A DNA stretch of 64,000 nt from Pseudothauera rhizosphaerae (GCF_004801305.1 NZ_SSOD01000004.1:1-64000), one strand, 5' to 3'; positions 1-8,932 are shown, counted from the first letter of the stretch. The notes: a model not told the origin generated them from the sequence alone. Translations and numbers: made by a program.

Positions 1-2
1 CA

Positions 3-116
3 GTCTGACGACCATAGCTGCTCGGTCCCACCCCTTCCCATCCCGAACAGGTCCGTGAAACGAGTACGCGCCCATGATAGTGAGGTTCCCCTCGCGAAAG
101 TAGGTCATCGTCAGAC
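3..116 (+). rRNA. rrf: 5S ribosomal RNA
   Basis: The first and last nine bases (GTCTGACGA and TCGTCAGAC) pair perfectly as the terminal helix I of 5S rRNA. The conserved inner stretch CCATCCCGAAC and a length of about 114 nt fit the family. It is the last gene of an rRNA operon whose 16S and 23S genes lie before the window, and an intrinsic terminator follows directly. Confidence 0.95.
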
Positions 117-130
117 TAACTCATACCAAA

Positions 131-165
131 ACCCCCGCCAGCACAATCCGCTGGCGGGGGTTTTT
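131..165 (+). terminator. Rho-independent terminator of the rRNA operon
   Basis: A ten-pair GC-rich stem (CCCCCGCCAG with CTGGCGGGGG) around a short loop is followed by TTTTT. It lies 15 bases after the 5S gene and should end the rRNA transcript before manC. Confidence 0.9.
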
Positions 166-251
166 GATTTAGAGGGGCGGAATTTGCCCTGAAGACGCCA
201 CAGGCGCGGTGCTATGCTCCTTGCAGTGCACAGCAAAGGCGGAACGAGGCA

Positions 252-1697
252 ATGAAGGTCCAGCCGGTGATACTCTGCGGAGGCTCGGGAACGCGGCTTT
301 GGCCGCTGTCGCGCGAACAGTATCCCAAGCAATTGCTACAACTGGCCGGCGAGCGTTCGATGCTGCAGGAGACGGTCCTGCGGATTGCCGATCTCGCCCG
401 CTTGCTGCCGGTTTCTCCTACGCCCATCGTGGTCTGCAACGAGGAGTACCGCTTCATCACGGCGGAGCAGTTGCGCGAATGCGGTTATCCGTGCGGCGAC
501 ATCCTGCTGGAACCGTTTGGCCGCAATACGGCGCCGGCCCTGACCCTGGCCGCGCTCGCGGCACTGGCGTACGAGGATGATGCCCTGCTGCTGGTGATGC
601 CGGCAGATCATCTGATCCGGGACGGCGCGGCGTTCGCGCGTGCCGTCGCGGCGGGCGCGCCGGCCGCGGAGGTGGGCGACGTGGTGACCTTCGGCATACA
701 GCCCACCCGGGTGGAGACGGGCTACGGTTATCTGCGGATCGGCGCGGTGGACGCTTCCGGTACGTTCCCGGTCGAGGCTTTCGTCGAGAAGCCGGACCAG
801 CAGACGGCCGCACGCTATGTCGCCGACGGCAATCATCTCTGGAACAGCGGCATCTTCCTGCTGCGTGCATCGGTGTGGCTGCATGCGATAGAGCGTTTCG
901 CTCCGTCCATTCTGCTTGCCTGCAAGGATGCCTTCGCCGCGGCGGTGCGTGATGCCGATTTCGTGCGGGTCGAACGCACGAGTTTCGAGGGCTGCCCGGC
1001 CGATTCCGTCGACTACGCGGTCATGGAGCATCTGCCCGGGGCGGCCAATCCCGGTGTGGGGATTCGCGCCGTGCCGATGGCGGCCGGGTGGTCGGACGTC
1101 GGTGCCTGGGACGCGCTGTGGGATGTCTCGGACAAGGATGGGCAGGACAATGTCGTGCGCGGCGACGTGCTGACCGAAGGCGTGCGCTCGTCCATGGTGG
1201 TTGCCACCGATCGCCTGGTGGCCTGCGTCGGCGTCTCCGACCTGGTCGTGGTCGAAACCGCGGACGCGGTGCTTGTAGCGGGCAAGGATGCGACGCAGGG
1301 AATCAAGGATGTCGTCGCCCGGCTCAAGCGCGAAGGTCGTGTCCAGGCCGATGCCCACCGCAAGATCCATCGCCCCTGGGGTTACTACGACGCCATCGAC
1401 GCCGGCGAGCGCTTCCAGGTCAAGCGCATCGTTGTGAAGCCGGGCGGGACCTTGAGCCTGCAGATGCACCACCATCGCGCCGAGCACTGGGTCGTGGTAC
1501 GCGGGACGGCGCGCGTGACACGCGGCGAAGAATGCTTCCTGCTGGGCGAAAACGAGTCCACCTATATTCCGCTCGGCGTCACGCATCGCCTGGAAAATCC
1601 CGGCAAACTTCCGCTGGAGATCATCGAGGTGCAGTCGGGCAGTTATCTCGGCGAGGACGACATCGTTCGCCTGGAGGATTACTACGGCCGCGGCTAG
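252..1697 (+). CDS. manC: Mannose-1-phosphate guanylyltransferase / mannose-6-phosphate isomerase
   Basis: A bifunctional type II enzyme of 481 residues that makes GDP-mannose for surface polysaccharides. The N-terminal nucleotidyltransferase domain shows the pyrophosphorylase signature GGSGTRLWPLSREQYPKQ near residue 10, then GRNTAPA and FVEKP. The C-terminal third (from about residue 375) is a cupin-type isomerase domain with RPWGYYD, FQVKRI and QMHHHRAEHW. The length is typical of ManC/AlgA/CpsB. The ATG has a purine-rich ribosome site (GGAACGAGG) a few bases upstream. It stands alone between the rRNA operon and the convergent bamD, so no polysaccharide cluster is visible. The family is certain; the specific polysaccharide served is not. 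Confidence 0.93.
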   Translation: MKVQPVILCGGSGTRLWPLSREQYPKQLLQLAGERSMLQETVLRIADLARLLPVSPTPIVVCNEEYRFITAEQLRECGYPCGDILLEPFGRNTAPALTLAALAALAYEDDALLLVMPADHLIRDGAAFARAVAAGAPAAEVGDVVTFGIQPTRVETGYGYLRIGAVDASGTFPVEAFVEKPDQQTAARYVADGNHLWNSGIFLLRASVWLHAIERFAPSILLACKDAFAAAVRDADFVRVERTSFEGCPADSVDYAVMEHLPGAANPGVGIRAVPMAAGWSDVGAWDALWDVSDKDGQDNVVRGDVLTEGVRSSMVVATDRLVACVGVSDLVVVETADAVLVAGKDATQGIKDVVARLKREGRVQADAHRKIHRPWGYYDAIDAGERFQVKRIVVKPGGTLSLQMHHHRAEHWVVVRGTARVTRGEECFLLGENESTYIPLGVTHRLENPGKLPLEIIEVQSGSYLGEDDIVRLEDYYGRG

Positions 1698-1703
1698 ATG
1701 AAA

Positions 1704-1723
1704 AAGGGGCGTTGCCGCCCCTT
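1704..1723 (-). terminator. Intrinsic terminator of bamD
   Basis: Stem AAGGGGCG/CGCCCCTT with a four-base loop. On the minus strand it is followed by a run of T, so it should end the bamD transcript. On the plus strand it may also slow read-through from manC. Confidence 0.7.
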
Positions 1724-1743
1724 CGTTCACCCGGCGCCGAAGT

Positions 1744-2541
1744 TCACCAAAGCTGCCACCACGGGCGGTCGTCGGCAGGGCCGCCGGCGAAGTACACGCT
1801 GTCGGGGAAGTTCTTGCGCAGGATGCGTTCGGCGTCGTCGCGCAGGTCGGCCATGCCCAGCGCGTCGTAACTGCGCATCAGCAGAAACAAGGCTTCTTCC
1901 ACGGCGGGCGTCTGCGGATAGTTCGAAATCGCCGCCTGCGCGCGGTTGATGGCCGCCACGTGCGCGCCGCGGCGGGAGTAATAGCGTGCGACGTGGACCT
2001 CGTGGCTGGCCAGGGCGTTGACGAGGTACTGCATGCGCAGACGGGCGTCGTCGGCGTAGCGGCTTTCCGGGAAGCGGCCGACCAGTTCCTTGAAGGTATC
2101 GAAGGATTCCTGCGCACCCTTGGGATCGCGTTCGGAGAGATCCTGGTTCGCCAGTGTGCCGAGCAGGCCGAGGTCTTCGTTGAAGGTCGCCAGCCCCTTC
2201 AGGTAGTAGGCGTAATCGACGTTCGGATGATCGGGGTGCAGGCGGATGAAGCGGTCCGCGGCGGTGATCGCCAGCGCCGGCTCGCCGGACTTGTAGTAGG
2301 CGTAGGCGATCTCGATCTGCGCCTGTTGGGCGTAGCGGCCGTAGGGGTAGCGCGCTTCGAGCTTCTCGAACAGTTGAATGGCGCGGTCATAGCCGCCCTC
2401 GATCATCGACGCCTTGGCTTCGGAATAGAGCTTCTGGGCATTCCAGTCGGACGTCTCGTCGATCTGTTCGGGCAGCAGGCCGCAGCCGCCGAGCAGCAGG
2501 GCGCCGATAACCGCTAAACTTCGCAGGGTGAACCTAGCCAT
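1744..2541 (-). CDS. bamD: Outer membrane assembly lipoprotein BamD
   Basis: A 265-residue lipoprotein component of the BAM complex that inserts beta-barrel proteins into the outer membrane. The N-terminus is a lipoprotein signal peptide with lipobox LGGC (Cys20). It is followed by tetratricopeptide-like repeats (YSEAKASMIEGGYDRAIQ, RYPYGRYAQQAQIEIAYAYY) typical of BamD/ComL. The length is normal for the family. It is divergent from rluD, an arrangement common in proteobacteria, and has its own -10 element about 30 bases upstream. Confidence 0.95.
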   Translation of the reverse strand: MARFTLRSLAVIGALLLGGCGLLPEQIDETSDWNAQKLYSEAKASMIEGGYDRAIQLFEKLEARYPYGRYAQQAQIEIAYAYYKSGEPALAITAADRFIRLHPDHPNVDYAYYLKGLATFNEDLGLLGTLANQDLSERDPKGAQESFDTFKELVGRFPESRYADDARLRMQYLVNALASHEVHVARYYSRRGAHVAAINRAQAAISNYPQTPAVEEALFLLMRSYDALGMADLRDDAERILRKNFPDSVYFAGGPADDRPWWQLW

Positions 2542-2554
2542 CGAGAACTCTCGC

Positions 2555-3517
2555 GTGAGTGAACGCGGCGATTATAGCCCAGAGGACGAAGACGCCCCCT
2601 GTCATGTCCTGGCGATTCCCGCGGATTGTGCCGGGATGCGCCTGGACCAGGCGCTGGCGGCGCTCTTCCCCGAGCACTCGCGCAGCCGGCTGCAGGGCTG
2701 GCTGAAGGCGGGTCGCATCAGGCTCGACGGTAGCGTGCCGGAGGCCAAGCACCGAGTCGCGGGGGGCGAGCGGCTGGAGGTGGAAGAGATACCGCTGCCC
2801 GAGGAGCAGGGGGCTGCTGCCGAGGACATTCCGCTGGCGGTGGTGTACGAGGACGCGGACATCCTGGTCATCGACAAGCCTGCCGGCCTCGTCGTCCATC
2901 CGGGCAGCGGCAACTGGAGCGGAACCCTGCTCAACGCCCTGCTGCACCACGCCCCGCAACTGGCCGGCGTGCCGCGGGCGGGCATCGTGCACCGGCTGGA
3001 CAAGGAGACCTCCGGCCTGCTCGTGGTGGCCAAGACGCTGGCCGCCCAGACCGATCTCATCCGCCAGCTCCAGGCGCGTACGGTGAGCCGGCGCTACCTC
3101 GCCCTGGTGCGCGGACAGTTGAACGGTTCGGGCCGGATCGATGCGCCCATCGGCCGCCACCCGACCCAGCGTACCCGCATGGCGGTGGTCGATGGCGGCC
3201 GGGATGCGGCCACGCAGTACATGGTGCGCGAACGCTTCGCCGACTGCACGCTGGTGGAGTGCCGGCTGGAGACCGGGCGCACGCACCAGATTCGCGTACA
3301 CATGGCCCACAGGGGCTTTCCGTTGGTCGGCGATGCGACCTACGGTGCGCGCCGGCGCGGCAATCCGCTGCTCGACGCCTTTCCCCGCCAGGCCCTGCAT
3401 GCGTGGCGGCTGGGCCTGCTGCATCCGGTGAGCAGGGAAGCCCTGGAGTGGGAATCGCCGCTGCCGGAGGACTTCGCGCGCCTGTTGGCTGACCTGCACC
3501 GTACGGAGGGGGCATGA
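2555..3517 (+). CDS. rluD: 23S rRNA pseudouridine(1911/1915/1917) synthase RluD
   Basis: Modifies helix 69 of 23S rRNA. An S4-like domain comes first (RLDQALAALFPEHSRSRLQGWL), then the RluA-type catalytic domain with motif HRLDKETSGLLV carrying the catalytic Asp, and later GRTHQIRVH. I chose the GTG at 2555, which gives 320 residues starting MSERGDYSPEDED. The earlier in-frame GTG at 2528 would run into the bamD start codon region. The gene overlaps pgeF by ATGA, so the two are probably translationally coupled. Confidence 0.92.
   Translation: MSERGDYSPEDEDAPCHVLAIPADCAGMRLDQALAALFPEHSRSRLQGWLKAGRIRLDGSVPEAKHRVAGGERLEVEEIPLPEEQGAAAEDIPLAVVYEDADILVIDKPAGLVVHPGSGNWSGTLLNALLHHAPQLAGVPRAGIVHRLDKETSGLLVVAKTLAAQTDLIRQLQARTVSRRYLALVRGQLNGSGRIDAPIGRHPTQRTRMAVVDGGRDAATQYMVRERFADCTLVECRLETGRTHQIRVHMAHRGFPLVGDATYGARRRGNPLLDAFPRQALHAWRLGLLHPVSREALEWESPLPEDFARLLADLHRTEGA
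2571..2576 (-). promoter_or_regulatory. -10 element of the bamD promoter
   Basis: A perfect TATAAT on the minus strand, 29 bases before the bamD ATG. No good -35 hexamer is visible at 16-18 bases. It lies inside the first codons of rluD, so the two divergent genes overlap in their control regions. Confidence 0.55.
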
Positions 3518-4257
3518 CGGTAAGCGACTGGATCGTGCCGGACTGGCAGGCACCGGCCCGCGTGCGCGCGCTGATGACCACGCGCCACGGCGGTGTCAGT
3601 CGCCCGCCCTACGACGAACTCAACCTCGGCGCCCACGTGGGTGACGATCCGGCCGCCGTGGCCGCCAATCGCGCCCGGGTCCGCGCCCGCGTCGGCAGCG
3701 AGCCCCTGTGGCTGGAGCAAGTACACGGCACGGACGTGGTGGATGCGGCCGAGGCCGTCGGGCAGGGTGTGCCGCGGGCGGATGCCGCGCTGGCGCGTCG
3801 TCCGGGCGTGGTGTGCGCGGTAATGACTGCGGACTGCCTGCCGGTGCTGTTCTGCGACGATGACGGCACCGTGGTGGCGGCCGCCCACGCCGGCTGGCGC
3901 GGCCTGTGCGCCGGGGTGCTGGAACGCACGGTGGAGCGCATGGCGGTTGCGCCTTCGTCCATCCAGGCCTGGCTGGGGCCGGCGATCGGTCCCACGGCCT
4001 TCGAGGTGGGCGGAGAGGTGCGCGAAGCTTTCCTTGGCCACGACACCGCGGCCGGCAGTGCCTTCGTGCGCGCCGGCGCTCCCGGGAAATGGCTCGCCGA
4101 CCTCTATGGGCTGGCGCGCCAACGCCTGGCAGGCGCCGGGGTGACGCGGATCGGCGGCGGGGAATACTGCACCTGGTCCGACTCGGCCCGCTTCTTCTCC
4201 TATCGCCGTGACGGGACGACTGGGCGCATGGCGGCGCTGATCTGGCTGCAGGAGTGA
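3514..4257 (+). CDS. pgeF: Peptidoglycan editing factor PgeF (YfiH/LACC1 family)
   Basis: A 247-residue protein of the multicopper-polyphenol-oxidase-like family, long annotated as laccase. In E. coli, PgeF removes wrongly incorporated amino acids from peptidoglycan precursors. The sequence shows the family motifs TADCLPV, AHAGWRGL and GPAIGPTAFEV, with conserved Cys and His of the metal/catalytic site. It overlaps the rluD stop by four bases; the rluD-pgeF pair is widespread. Family assignment is firm; the substrate here is inferred from E. coli. Confidence 0.9.
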   Translation: MTVSDWIVPDWQAPARVRALMTTRHGGVSRPPYDELNLGAHVGDDPAAVAANRARVRARVGSEPLWLEQVHGTDVVDAAEAVGQGVPRADAALARRPGVVCAVMTADCLPVLFCDDDGTVVAAAHAGWRGLCAGVLERTVERMAVAPSSIQAWLGPAIGPTAFEVGGEVREAFLGHDTAAGSAFVRAGAPGKWLADLYGLARQRLAGAGVTRIGGGEYCTWSDSARFFSYRRDGTTGRMAALIWLQE

Positions 4258-4289
4258 GACCGCATGCGTCACGACACCGTGGCGGACGC

Positions 4290-4511
4290 CTATTGCCTGC
4301 CGTCCGAATCGGCTCTATCGTTGTGACTCGGGTCTTCGGCGGCACGCCTGGCCGCGGCGCGGTGACGTGCCGGGGTACCGAACAGCCACAGGTAGAGCGC
4401 CAGCGGACCGATGCCGAAGAACAGGAAAGTCAGCACGCCGCCGACCACCGTAGTGTTGGCGATGGCGACGAGCAAGGCCACGTAGAGCCAGGCAATGGCA
4501 ACGATGTACAT
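4290..4511 (-). CDS. Small two-helix membrane protein of unknown function
   Basis: A 73-residue protein with two hydrophobic segments (about residues 3-18 and 22-44) and a charged, arginine-rich C-terminal tail. I do not recognise a family. GC-rich codon use is like that of its neighbours, which supports a real gene. It lies alone on the minus strand between pgeF and phaC. A TAGAAT -10-like hexamer sits only seven bases before the ATG, so the message may be leaderless. Confidence 0.6.
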   Translation of the reverse strand: MYIVAIAWLYVALLVAIANTTVVGGVLTFLFFGIGPLALYLWLFGTPARHRAAARRAAEDPSHNDRADSDGRQ

Positions 4512-4518
4512 GGCGCCG

Positions 4519-4524
4519 ATTCTA
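4519..4524 (-). promoter_or_regulatory. Possible -10 element of the small membrane gene
   Basis: TAGAAT on the minus strand, seven bases before the ATG at 4511. If used, transcription would begin at or next to the start codon. No -35 element is convincing. Confidence 0.35.
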
Positions 4525-4594
4525 CCGCCGCCCGCGCACGGGGGCCGGACGGCAGGATGCGCGGCGCACCGTAACGATGCCTCAGGAGGGGCGG

Positions 4595-6337
4595 ATGTCA
4601 GATTCAGGTGAAAAGATCCCCGCGGCGATCGTGCAGGGCATGCTCCAGTTCGGCCAGACCATGGCGCAGGGGTTCTTCGACGTGCTCGCCAAGCAGCACG
4701 CGGCCATGCAGGACACCAGCGGTACTGCGGCGCCCAGCCTGCCGCTGCCGGAAGCCGAACAATTCACCCGCCTGCAGAAGGAGTTCGCCGAGAAGCACGC
4801 CGAACTGTGGTCGGCCATGCTTGCGCGCCAGAAGGGCGAGCCGGGGACGGCGGTGGTCCAGCCGCCGCCGGGCGACCGCCGTTTCAGCGCCCCCGACTGG
4901 TCCGAGAGTCCTGTATTCGATTACGTGCGCCAGGCCTATCTGCTCAACGCCGGCTTCCTGCAGCAGGTGGCCGAGGAGATGCCGATCGCCGATGGCCGGG
5001 CCAAGTCCCGCATCCAGTTCCTGACCCGGCAGTACGTGGACGCCCTGGCGCCGACCAATTTTGCCGCGACCAATCCGGAGTTCATCCGTACCGCCATCGA
5101 AAGCAAGGGCGAGAGCATCTCGCGCGGCATCCGGAACATGCTTTCCGACCTGGAGAAGGGCCGCATCTCCATGACCGACGATGCGGCCTTCGAGGTGGGG
5201 CGCAACCTGGCGCTCACGCCGGGCTCGGTGATCTACGAGAACGAGCTGATGCAGCTCATCCAGTACGCGCCGCTCACCGACAAGGTGGCGCAGGTGCCGC
5301 TGCTGATCGTGCCGCCGTGCATCAACAAGTTTTACATCATGGACCTGCAGCCGGAAAACTCGCTGGTGCGCTTCGTGGTCGAGCAGGGCTTCACGGTATT
5401 CCTGATCTCGTGGAAGAATCCGAAGAGGGAGGAATCCCAGGCGACCTGGGACGACTACCTTGCCAAGGGGCCGCTGGCGGCGCTGGACGTGGTGCGCGCG
5501 GTGACCCGGGTCAAGAAGCCCAACGTGCTCGGCTTCTGCGTCGGCGGCACCATCCTGGCCTCGGCGCTTGCCGTCGCCAAGGGGTGTGGCGAGGACCCGG
5601 TGACCAGCCTGACGCTGATGACGACCCTGCTGGATTTCGCCGATGCCGGCGAACTGGGCTGCCTGGTGGACGAGGCCAGCGTCACGGCGCGCGAGGCGGC
5701 GATCGGCAAGGGCGGGCTGCTCCAGGGACAGGAACTGGCCAACGTGTTCTCGGCCCTGCGCGCCAACGACCTGGTATGGCAGTACGTGGTCGGCAACTAT
5801 CTCAAGGGCAACAAGCCACAGGCCTTCGACCTGCTCTACTGGAACGCGGACAGCACCAATCTGCCCGGCCCCTTCCTGACCTGGTACCTGCGCAACATGT
5901 ACCTGGAGAACAACCTGCGCGTGCCGGGCAAGCTCAAGATGCAGGGGGTCAAGGTGGACCTCGGCAAGGTGGACGTGCCGGCCTACCTGATGGCCGCGCG
6001 CGAGGATCACATCGTGCCGTGGAAAAGCGCCTACCTGTCGCGCAACCTGCTCGGCGGCGAGACCACCTTCGTCCTCGGCGCGAGCGGGCACATCGCCGGC
6101 GCCATCAACCCGGCGAGCAAGAACCGGCGCAGCTACTGGAAAAGCGACGCGAGTGCGAGCGATCCGGACGAGTGGCTGGAAACCGCCGTCGAAGCTCCGG
6201 GCAGTTGGTGGCTGCACTGGGTGGAATGGCTCAGGGGGAATGGCGGCAAGCAGGTCGCCGCGCGCGGGCGCGCGGGCAATGCCAGGTACAAACCCATCGA
6301 GCCCGCCCCGGGGCGCTATGTGAAGGAGAGGGCCTGA
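4595..6337 (+). CDS. phaC: Class I poly(3-hydroxyalkanoate) polymerase PhaC
   Basis: Polymerises 3-hydroxyacyl-CoA into PHA granules. The protein of 580 residues has the N-terminal PhaC domain and an alpha/beta-hydrolase core with the lipase-like box GFCVGGT (catalytic Cys about residue 315; Cys319 in Cupriavidus), a catalytic Asp in AREDHIVPW and His in GASGHIAG. I chose the ATG at 4595 because AGGAGG lies five bases upstream; an earlier ATG at 4577 has no such site. It heads a PHA block followed by phaB. No phaA thiolase is present in the window. Confidence 0.95.
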   Translation: MSDSGEKIPAAIVQGMLQFGQTMAQGFFDVLAKQHAAMQDTSGTAAPSLPLPEAEQFTRLQKEFAEKHAELWSAMLARQKGEPGTAVVQPPPGDRRFSAPDWSESPVFDYVRQAYLLNAGFLQQVAEEMPIADGRAKSRIQFLTRQYVDALAPTNFAATNPEFIRTAIESKGESISRGIRNMLSDLEKGRISMTDDAAFEVGRNLALTPGSVIYENELMQLIQYAPLTDKVAQVPLLIVPPCINKFYIMDLQPENSLVRFVVEQGFTVFLISWKNPKREESQATWDDYLAKGPLAALDVVRAVTRVKKPNVLGFCVGGTILASALAVAKGCGEDPVTSLTLMTTLLDFADAGELGCLVDEASVTAREAAIGKGGLLQGQELANVFSALRANDLVWQYVVGNYLKGNKPQAFDLLYWNADSTNLPGPFLTWYLRNMYLENNLRVPGKLKMQGVKVDLGKVDVPAYLMAAREDHIVPWKSAYLSRNLLGGETTFVLGASGHIAGAINPASKNRRSYWKSDASASDPDEWLETAVEAPGSWWLHWVEWLRGNGGKQVAARGRAGNARYKPIEPAPGRYVKERA

Positions 6338-6455
6338 CGGCGGGCCGCCGCAAGAAAAGCACGAAGACAGGCGAGCGGCAGCGGGTAACGGGAGGGGCGC
6401 TGCCGCGGAAGATCGACTTCCCCCCGGAGAGCCCAGTTTGGGAGAGGAGAAAACC

Positions 6456-7196
6456 ATGTCAAGAATTGCACTCGTAACCGGCGGCATGGGCGGTTTGGGA
6501 GAAGCGATCTGCATCAAGCTGGCGGCACTCGGCTACCGTGTGGTGACCACCCACTCGCCCGGCAACACGAAGGCTGCCGAGTGGCTGCAGACCATGAACA
6601 ACATGGGCTACGGCTTCAAGGGTTACCCCTGCGACGTGTCGGATTTCGATTCCGCGAAGGCCTGCGTGGAGCAGGTGACCAGGGAGGTCGGGCCGGTGGA
6701 CGTGCTGGTGAACAACGCCGGCATCACCCGCGACATGACCTTCAGGAAGATGACCAAGGCGGATTGGGATGCGGTGATCAGCACCAACCTCGACAGCGTG
6801 TTCAACCTGACCAAGCAGGTCATGGACGGCATGGTCGAGCGCAGGTGGGGGCGTGTGATCAACGTATCCTCGGTCAACGGCCAGAAGGGCGCTTTCGGGC
6901 AGACCAACTACTCGGCGGCGAAGGCCGGCATGCACGGCTTCACCAAGGCCCTGGCGCTGGAGGTGGCACGCAGCGGCGTCACGGTGAACACGATTTCGCC
7001 GGGCTACATCGGTACCAAGATGGTGATGGCGATCCCGCAGGAAATCCTGGATTCCAAGATCCTGCCCCAGATTCCCATCGGCCGGCTCGGCAAGCCGGAA
7101 GAGATCGCCGGCCTGGTGGCCTACCTGGCCTCCGAGGAAGCGGCTTTCGTGACCGGCGCCAACATCTCCATCAACGGCGGCCAGCACATGTTCTGA
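6456..7196 (+). CDS. phaB: Acetoacetyl-CoA reductase PhaB (copy 1)
   Basis: A short-chain dehydrogenase of 246 residues that reduces acetoacetyl-CoA to (R)-3-hydroxybutyryl-CoA with NADPH. Visible are the Rossmann motif TGGMGGLG, NNAGIT, the active-site SSVNG serine and NYSAAKAG (Tyr-x3-Lys), and the PhaB-specific GYIGT.MVMAI stretch. The ATG at 6456 follows GGAGAGGAG; an upstream TTG at 6438 is less likely. It lies about 120 bases after phaC and ends at a strong terminator. A second, clearly related copy follows. Confidence 0.93.
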   Translation: MSRIALVTGGMGGLGEAICIKLAALGYRVVTTHSPGNTKAAEWLQTMNNMGYGFKGYPCDVSDFDSAKACVEQVTREVGPVDVLVNNAGITRDMTFRKMTKADWDAVISTNLDSVFNLTKQVMDGMVERRWGRVINVSSVNGQKGAFGQTNYSAAKAGMHGFTKALALEVARSGVTVNTISPGYIGTKMVMAIPQEILDSKILPQIPIGRLGKPEEIAGLVAYLASEEAAFVTGANISINGGQHMF

Positions 7197-7215
7197 CCGC
7201 TCCCCGCGGCGACGA

Positions 7216-7260
7216 GGAAGGCGGCGCACCCCGTTCCGGGGGCGCCGCCTTCGTTTTTTT
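7216..7260 (+). terminator. Intrinsic terminator after phaB copy 1
   Basis: A long stem (AAGGCGGCGC with GCGCCGCCTT plus an inner CCCC/GGGG) followed by seven T. It separates the phaC-phaB transcript from the second phaB. Confidence 0.88.
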
Positions 7261-7289
7261 GCGATGCAACATTCGCTCACGAAACTGTT

Positions 7290-7295
7290 TATAAT
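7290..7295 (+). promoter_or_regulatory. -10 element for phaB copy 2
   Basis: A perfect TATAAT in a locally AT-rich stretch, 110 bases before the phaB2 start. The -35 region (GCAACA at 18 bases) is weak. It implies that copy 2 is transcribed separately with a leader of about 100 bases. Confidence 0.45.
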
Positions 7296-7405
7296 CGTGC
7301 GCGTGGTGGCTTGCGCAGCGCCGCATCACGTTACGGAAGGGACCGCCCGCGAGCCTTGCTCCGCCGTCCCTGCTTCAATCGAACTGCAGCAAAAGGACTC
7401 GAACA

Positions 7406-8146
7406 ATGACTCAGAAAGTCGCGCTCGTCACCGGCGCCATGGGCGGCCTCGGCACCGCCATCAGCCAGGCTCTGGCCAAGGACGGCTTCAAGGTGTTGGC
7501 CAACTGTCTGCCGGGTTTCCCGCAGAAGGATGAGTGGCTGGCCCAGCAAAAGGCCGCCGGTTTCGATTTCGTCGCCGCCGAGGGCGACGTGTCCGACTAC
7601 GAATCCTGCAAGGCGATGGTCGAGAAGATCGAAGCCGAAGTCGGCCCCATCGACGTGCTGGTCAACAATGCCGGCATCACCCGCGACAAGTTCTTCCCGA
7701 AGATGGAAAAGGCGCAGTGGGATGCGGTGATCAACACCAACCTGAACAGCCTGTTCAACGTCACCCACCACATTTCGCCGAAGATGGCCGAGCGCGGCTG
7801 GGGCCGCATCATCAACATCTCCTCGGTCAACGGCGTCAAGGGCCAGGCCGGGCAGACCAATTACTCCACCGCCAAGGCCGGCGTGCTGGGCTTCACCAAG
7901 GCACTGGCGGCCGAACTGGCGACCAAGGGCGTCACCGTCAATGCCGTCGCCCCCGGCTACATCGGCACCGACATGGTCATGGCGATCCGCGACGACATCC
8001 GCCAGGCCATCATCGACACCGTGCCGATGAAGCGTCTGGGCAAGCCGGAAGAGATCGGTGCGCTGTGCGCCTACCTGGCCTCCGACCTGGCCGGCTACGT
8101 CACCGGTGCCACGATCAACATCAACGGCGGCCTGCACATGTGCTGA
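7406..8146 (+). CDS. phaB: Acetoacetyl-CoA reductase PhaB (copy 2)
   Basis: A 246-residue short-chain dehydrogenase paralogous to the gene before it, with the same motif order: TGAMGGLG, NNAGITRD, SSVNGVKGQ, NYSTAKAG and GYIGTDMVMAI. It should be an NADPH-dependent acetoacetyl-CoA reductase. An AAGGA ribosome site precedes the ATG by about ten bases. Unlike copy 1 it has its own promoter-like TATAAT and its own terminator. The two copies differ at many positions, so they are an old duplication or separately acquired and may differ in expression or acyl specificity. Confidence 0.93.
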   Translation: MTQKVALVTGAMGGLGTAISQALAKDGFKVLANCLPGFPQKDEWLAQQKAAGFDFVAAEGDVSDYESCKAMVEKIEAEVGPIDVLVNNAGITRDKFFPKMEKAQWDAVINTNLNSLFNVTHHISPKMAERGWGRIINISSVNGVKGQAGQTNYSTAKAGVLGFTKALAAELATKGVTVNAVAPGYIGTDMVMAIRDDIRQAIIDTVPMKRLGKPEEIGALCAYLASDLAGYVTGATININGGLHMC

Positions 8147-8180
8147 TGCCGCATCGGCGCCATGCGCGCCCCGATGCACG

Positions 8181-8206
8181 ACCCCGTCCGATGGCGGGGT
8201 TTTTTA
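8181..8206 (+). terminator. Intrinsic terminator after phaB copy 2
   Basis: Stem CCCCG/CGGGG around an eight-base loop followed by TTTTTT. Confidence 0.8.
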
Positions 8207-8219
8207 TTGCGCAGCGCGG

Positions 8220-8225
8220 TATAAT
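8220..8225 (+). promoter_or_regulatory. -10 element of the phaR promoter
   Basis: A perfect TATAAT, 49 bases before the phaR ATG and just after the phaB2 terminator. No clear -35 is visible. Confidence 0.5.
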
Positions 8226-8274
8226 TCCGCACCATGAGAGTGCGGGAAAACCGCCGCCGAGGAGATGACCGAAA

Positions 8275-8874
8275 ATGGCCGAGCAAGTGCGTCTGATCAA
8301 GAAATATCCCAATCGCCGTTTGTATGACACCCGCACCAGTTCCTACATCACGCTTGCCGACGTGAAGGAACTGGTGCTGGGCAGCGAGGACTTCCAGGTG
8401 GTGGACGCCAAGACCGGCGAAGATCTCACCCGCAGCATCCTGCTGCAGATCATCCTGGAAGAAGAGGCCGGCGGCGCGCCGATGTTCACCAGCGACCTGC
8501 TCGCGCACATGATCCGTTTCTATGGCAACGCCATGCAGGGCATGCTGGGCAAGTACCTGGAAAACAACATCAAGGCCTTCACCGACATGCAGGCCAAACT
8601 GCAGGAACAGGCACGCGCGCTTTACGGCGAGAACAGCCCCATCAACCAGGACCTGTGGGCCCAGTTCCTCAATTTCCAGGGGCCGGCCATGCAGAGCATG
8701 ATGGGTGCCTACGTCGAGCAGAGCAAGAAAATGTTCCAGCAGATGCAGGAACAGATCGAAAGCCAGACGCGCAACATCTTTACCGGTTTCCAGTTTCCCA
8801 CCTATAACAAGACCGGGCAGGACGAGAAATCCGCAGAGACTTCCTCCACCGGCAAGGGGCAAGGCAAGTCCTGA
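8275..8874 (+). CDS. phaR: Polyhydroxyalkanoate synthesis regulator PhaR
   Basis: A 199-residue DNA- and PHA-binding repressor that senses granules and controls phasin and its own gene. The conserved N-terminal domain is clear ([27 protein letters not shown]), then the PHB accumulation domain ([15 protein letters not shown]), and a variable glutamine-rich tail. The ATG has GAGGAGATGACCGAAA upstream. It stands directly after the two phaB genes, as expected for a PHA block. Confidence 0.94.
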   Translation: MAEQVRLIKKYPNRRLYDTRTSSYITLADVKELVLGSEDFQVVDAKTGEDLTRSILLQIILEEEAGGAPMFTSDLLAHMIRFYGNAMQGMLGKYLENNIKAFTDMQAKLQEQARALYGENSPINQDLWAQFLNFQGPAMQSMMGAYVEQSKKMFQQMQEQIESQTRNIFTGFQFPTYNKTGQDEKSAETSSTGKGQGKS

Positions 8875-8932
8875 GACGGCCGGCCCGGCGGTGCCGCGCG
8901 CATTCGCGGTCCCCTGGAGTTTCCCCAACAGC

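Noticed and set aside
2528-2554. Earlier GTG start for rluD
   Set aside because: It would overlap the start codon region of the divergent bamD, and the added residues do not look conserved.
4577-4594. Earlier ATG for phaC
   Set aside because: The strong AGGAGG site lies after it and fits the ATG at 4595.
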